Shown here one piece after another: positions 61,401 through 64,000 of a stretch of 64,000 nucleotides of DNA. The stretch's first letter is position 1. Each line of letters opens with the position of its first letter. The translations under genes were made by a program, and so were the position numbers. The notes under the pieces are model-generated. The model was not told the origin of the DNA. It did not search any database and saw only the letters and a list, made by a program, of their open reading frames with translations. Source of the stretch: Linnemannia hyalina (lineage: Eukaryota > Mortierellomycota > Mortierellomycetes > Mortierellales > Mortierellaceae); contig JAHRHY010000009.1 of assembly GCA_019671135.1 (NCBI GenBank), positions 1,798,001 through 1,862,000 on the forward strand, given 5' to 3'.

Positions 61401-63811
61401 AGATTGGGGATAGCCTCCAGTTTGTCCATGTAGTCCTTCTTTACCCAGGAACGCGGCTCGAGAGGAACATAATGCTCCACATAACCCTCGATCTGCTCCC
61501 TGCTGAATGGGGCGATGACGGCTTGCTGGAAAAGATCGTTGACGACACGAGTGTACCGGTCCACCGCCTTTGGCTCGAAGCGACTCCGATAGTCCGGTCC
61601 GAGATACTGAGTGCGACAGGTAATGAGTAACTTGACATCCCACTGCCCAGATCGGTTGAAGAGATTGGTGGTATGCAGATTGGATGTAAGCTGGCTTTCG
61701 TCGTATCCATCACAGACCAACATAAATTGGCGGTGCAGCTTCAACTCATAGATCTGATCCTCCAAAAGGTTGTAGGTCCTTAATTGCTCCGCAACCAAAT
61801 CCTTCTCTGGTCGCTCGAGGGATGGCAAGTTGACGAAAAGCGGGATGCGGCCTCCTGTCTTGTACTCCTGCCAGAGCTCGTGTTCCAGGTGTCGATTGAA
61901 TGTCGATTTTCCCGCTCCCGAGTCCCCAAGAACAAGCATGACCTGAGTGTCGCCGGCCATAAAGTCCCTAACCTTGTCCATGAGTGGGAAGACCTCGTTG
62001 TCCCGAGCTTGGAGGTTGGCCTTGGCCATGGGAGGTATGTAGATGGACAGCTTGGCGGACAGTTTGGCATCGTCGAGTCGCTGCATTCGGAGCTTGTAGA
62101 GTTCGTACTCCATGTAAGGGATCTTCTGGACCTTGGCAAGGATCGGAGATGACTCTGGGATTGGGAGATGAGATCTCAGTGGGTAAGGGTTCTGAGTTCT
62201 GGGAGTGTTTCCCGAGTCGAGCTTCTGGAACTGAGCAATGGCGTGGCTGTTGATGGCTTGGTCAGAGACGGATCTTAGCTTGTCGAGGATGGTCACCATC
62301 CATGCTTTGACACTCTCGTCACGACCCCATTCCTGATCCTCCTTGTAGAGATAACCAAGGAGGTCAATGGCTTGTTGGCGAGTGGCGACGGTCCAGACAG
62401 AGTCGGCTGCAATCTCACCCAAGAGCTGGCAAATACCCCACTGGAACAAGGCATCCTGGCGACAGGGTGCCTCATAGATCAGCTGCTTCAGATCCTTCAG
62501 TTGGCCGGCCTGGACAAAGGCATACGCGACGCGGATGGCAGGATACCAAGGCCTCTTCTGACTAGACCCAAGACCTTCCTTCAGACTTTCTAGGACCTCT
62601 CGACCGCTTTCACGCAACGATCCCACACCCCCATAAACAGTAGCGGCGATCCCGATCGCACCAACTGCTATCTCCTGCAACTTTTCCAGTCCTTCTAGAA
62701 CTGAGCCCAAATCCAATTTCATCACACATGTGACCTTGACTAGACCATCCACCATACCAGTCGAGTGCCTCAACACCACCTGTAGAACGGTCTCATAATC
62801 AGGCACATACTGGAGCGCTTGGAAAGCGTAGCAAGCCTGATACATCAAATAGGGATCAGAGCTGTCCCTCAGTCCTGACAAAACGGCAGACAATGGCTCG
62901 TGTTCCATGATTCGGTCCAAATCCTGTATCTTGTGGTCGGCCATGACATCGAGGATCCTGGAGACAGCCGATGTGAGGTGGCAAAGGTGCTCAGACGAGT
63001 GCTGGTGCGTTCCCTCCAAATGGGTCCTGAGGAGGCTGAAGACCTTGACCAAATCGTCAGAAACGAGAAACCCAGGCGAGGCAGACTGGACTAGCTGGAC
63101 AAGACCTTGGAGCAGGTTGACGTTCAGAATGCGAGAATCATCAAAGTCGGCGATGAACGATGACAGTAACTTGCGGTAGGGCTCTCTCTGCAAAACAGGT
63201 CCAAGGGCGACAACTTCGGCAACCTTGGTCGAGTCCTTAGTGGCGTCCGTGATGAACGCCTCGACCATCTTGGTAACGAACCATTGCATACGATCCTGCC
63301 CTATTGGGTCCCCCTTGACTTCTGTCAGCCAGTTTTGTTCAGCCTTGTCGAGAGTCAGCTCCTGGGGAGCATTGGCGAGATCACCAGTCACAATTTCCTC
63401 GCTTGCAACAGGTGACCAAGAAGCGACTGAATCCTGGCGAAGCAGTATGTTGCAATAGAGCAATTGGTCAGTCCTTTCAATGCGGTCCTGGAGGCCTGGC
63501 AATGCAGTCTTGACAGCGGGTTTGGTGATGTTCTCCGGGAAGATGACTGAGCGGAGAAGGCCCTCAGTCTGCGCAATTGACAAAGGGTTGCCCTGATTGT
63601 CGTCGACCTGAGAGGCACCAAATGACTGAGTTGACTGCTGGGAGGGATCTTGAGAGCCCAACGACTGAGTCAAAGACTTGGCCGAGATCGAGGCCAAGGA
63701 TTCAAAGAGCATGCGAAACTTAGAGCGCTTACTGGGAGGAGGTTGGGTGGTGTCGGAGCTGTCCTTGTCAGGGACATTAGCATCCTGTTGATCGAGAGGA
63801 TGCTTGTTCAT
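58406..63811 (-). CDS. NLR-like protein: helical repeats, NACHT NTPase, pentapeptide repeats, WD40 propellers
   Basis: Intact, intronless 1801-aa frame; start ATG at 63811 (an open frame runs 11 codons further but begins with TTG). Residues about 100-560 are alpha-helical and ARM/HEAT-like. The NACHT NTPase has Walker A LGDSGAGKST (about 628-637), Walker B MLVCDGYDE (about 700), sensor LLITCRTQYLG (about 730), and the downstream RFVHRSILEYFFA helix (about 953). A short pentapeptide-repeat stretch (ADLTGGQF..AQLQDADLTGVNLS, about 1048-1095) follows. Then about 14-15 WD40 blades (about 1110-1770), enough for two propellers, and a short tail (GVVGLSAMNRRLLEQRGA). Fungal NACHT-WD40 proteins act as STAND-class switches in allorecognition and programmed cell death: the repeats sense, NTP binding drives oligomerisation. 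The ARM-like N-terminus is not a recognised death effector, so the output is unknown. Decayed F-box/LRR copies lie just downstream. Confidence 0.92.
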   Translation of the reverse strand: MNKHPLDQQDANVPDKDSSDTTQPPPSKRSKFRMLFESLASISAKSLTQSLGSQDPSQQSTQSFGASQVDDNQGNPLSIAQTEGLLRSVIFPENITKPAVKTALPGLQDRIERTDQLLYCNILLRQDSVASWSPVASEEIVTGDLANAPQELTLDKAEQNWLTEVKGDPIGQDRMQWFVTKMVEAFITDATKDSTKVAEVVALGPVLQREPYRKLLSSFIADFDDSRILNVNLLQGLVQLVQSASPGFLVSDDLVKVFSLLRTHLEGTHQHSSEHLCHLTSAVSRILDVMADHKIQDLDRIMEHEPLSAVLSGLRDSSDPYLMYQACYAFQALQYVPDYETVLQVVLRHSTGMVDGLVKVTCVMKLDLGSVLEGLEKLQEIAVGAIGIAATVYGGVGSLRESGREVLESLKEGLGSSQKRPWYPAIRVAYAFVQAGQLKDLKQLIYEAPCRQDALFQWGICQLLGEIAADSVWTVATRQQAIDLLGYLYKEDQEWGRDESVKAWMVTILDKLRSVSDQAINSHAIAQFQKLDSGNTPRTQNPYPLRSHLPIPESSPILAKVQKIPYMEYELYKLRMQRLDDAKLSAKLSIYIPPMAKANLQARDNEVFPLMDKVRDFMAGDTQVMLVLGDSGAGKSTFNRHLEHELWQEYKTGGRIPLFVNLPSLERPEKDLVAEQLRTYNLLEDQIYELKLHRQFMLVCDGYDESQLTSNLHTTNLFNRSGQWDVKLLITCRTQYLGPDYRSRFEPKAVDRYTRVVNDLFQQAVIAPFSREQIEGYVEHYVPLEPRSWVKKDYMDKLEAIPNLMDLVRNPFLLTLSLEALPTVVQGKTDLYRLRVTRAELYDTFVRHWMAVNKRRLEDQRLDRENQVAFEELLEAGFEQSGVKFQQDLATAIFVHQDGRPVVDYINKHDKSSWKAAFFSIDCETSLLRGASLLSRAGTQYRFVHRSILEYFFASAICGLIKEHGEYDPPILPDASFTSPTISIHPLSLRNLAVEPSIIQFLAERVQLDSGFKDELLTIIEQSKNDNQAAQAAANAITILVKARVRFNGVDLRGIRIPGADLTGGQFDSAQLQDADLTGVNLSKTWIRQADLSRAGMGETQFGELPCLEELEGVSSCAFSLDGKFLAAGLYSGDISIYDTVTWTKIQVFQGHQKAVTSLAYSPNSQQLLSGSWDKTARLWNSETGSTDLILEGHPNEMKAGAFYAMSSSILDEVPRFRTSETGSADFILDGHSNEVRAVAFSPTGQQVATVSNDHSVILWDARTGASVFVLTNRAGAYSSIAYSPNGNTIASTGWNETIRIFDTLTGLLILESCEGNDWIMSLAYSLDGQRIATGSLGGQLQLWEAATTTLVPGWKEMAHTHGAAHTHGITSIAFSPDDQWIASSSFDRTVKLWDSRSGALISSFVSQMDCVSCVRFSPSGSYIASASYDKTLRLWEVNPLTTRFDSHDIVDPQLCVTYSPDGRQLITGSRNAPMRQFNADSGDVDFVFQDHLYGVHCIAFSPCGLRLAVGSDQQVTLWSAESRAAPFVLPGHESVVSTVAFSPCGRWLASGGYDGTVRFWDTYSGAPDHVLRNHPEYVYSVEFSPDGRWIASAYGEGKALLLEVVTSELDAERTINIVLHRENFVVDKLGCLQEASCDGDGTIRLWDYNQQHQSLRYILKEDQEGSQLTFSSCSQWVTTAHNTSVRLWKLPSPEHGQQALPLQVQDCVSVIEGFTRSVNDVVWRPNTLEFATASIEGSIRAWRVVEDNDGSGRVSVDLVWSSGPAVLVASGAVLNGVVGLSAMNRRLLEQRGATGSASSD
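60090..60317 (-). repeat. 114-nt in-frame tandem duplication within the WD40 region
   Basis: Sequence beginning at 60090 (AACGCC..) recurs at 60204 with clear nucleotide similarity through CTGATCCAGTCTCGCTG and related flanks. The 114-nt offset is 38 codons, so frame is kept. The copies encode SETGSADFILDGHSNEVRA and SETGSTDLILEGHPNEMKA. One of the two blades is degenerate (FYAMSSSILDEVPRFR replaces the usual blade core). Confidence 0.75.
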
Positions 63812-64000
63812 CGTGATGAGTAGCCTAGTAAAATGGCGAAGCAATTAGGTGTCAGTAACAAAGCATGCACGTCTTGTGACAGGGCGGAGTAAATTGAAGT
63901 TAAGTCGCATAAAGTCATTTGTGCTGCTACCTTGAACTGGTTGTAATATCTTTCGCACCTGGCGGATAGAGGAAGTATTGTGGTACTCAATGGACGACAG
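63812..64000 (-). promoter_or_regulatory. Immediate upstream region of the NLR-like gene
   Basis: Only 189 nt are present. Unlike most genes here it lacks a strong CT leader tract on the coding strand. No specific element is claimed. Confidence 0.3.

Overview
This window is nuclear DNA from a filamentous fungus. The best fit is an early-diverging zygomycete-type fungus of the Mortierella group (Mortierellaceae). Genes are split by short introns with GTAAGT-like donors and mostly (A/T)TAG acceptors. Protein tails are rich in Q/N/S/P, and upstream regions carry long pyrimidine tracts on the coding strand. The right end holds a NACHT-pentapeptide-WD40 protein and F-box/LRR-like debris, a combination I associate with Mortierella genomes. 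The assignment rests on gene style and remembered family patterns; no search was run. All exon joins were worked out by hand from splice signals and reading phase.

Left part (1-23 kb): the 3' end of a kelch-repeat membrane protein (+). Then, all on the minus strand: a membrane-anchored polysaccharide (chitin) deacetylase, an Ivy1-like BAR-domain protein with a long disordered tail, mitochondrial elongation factor G, mitochondrial enoyl-CoA hydratase, and a large helical-repeat (TPR/PPR-like) protein. Two of these are mitochondrial housekeeping genes.

Centre (23-45 kb): an 8.8 kb gene-poor stretch full of strand-biased CT/AG tracts and microsatellites. It is followed by a small low-complexity gene (+), a 1319-residue GATA transcription factor of the NsdD/Gat2 type (+), an unrecognised acidic/Q-rich protein (-), and mitochondrial ribosomal protein mS38 (-). 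The mS38 gene has a GC-AG intron and shares a divergent upstream region with the next gene.

Right part (45-64 kb): a LAMMER (CLK/Kns1-type) dual-specificity kinase with nine exons (+) converges on a four-LIM-domain paxillin-like protein (-) that appears to have two alternative first exons. The last 10 kb looks accessory. It holds two decayed F-box/LRR-like fragments in opposite orientation, then an intact, intronless 1801-residue NLR-like protein (helical repeats, NACHT NTPase, pentapeptide repeats, about 14 WD40 blades). One WD40 segment of that gene has recently been duplicated at the DNA level. The NLR-like gene is the most interesting system in the window.
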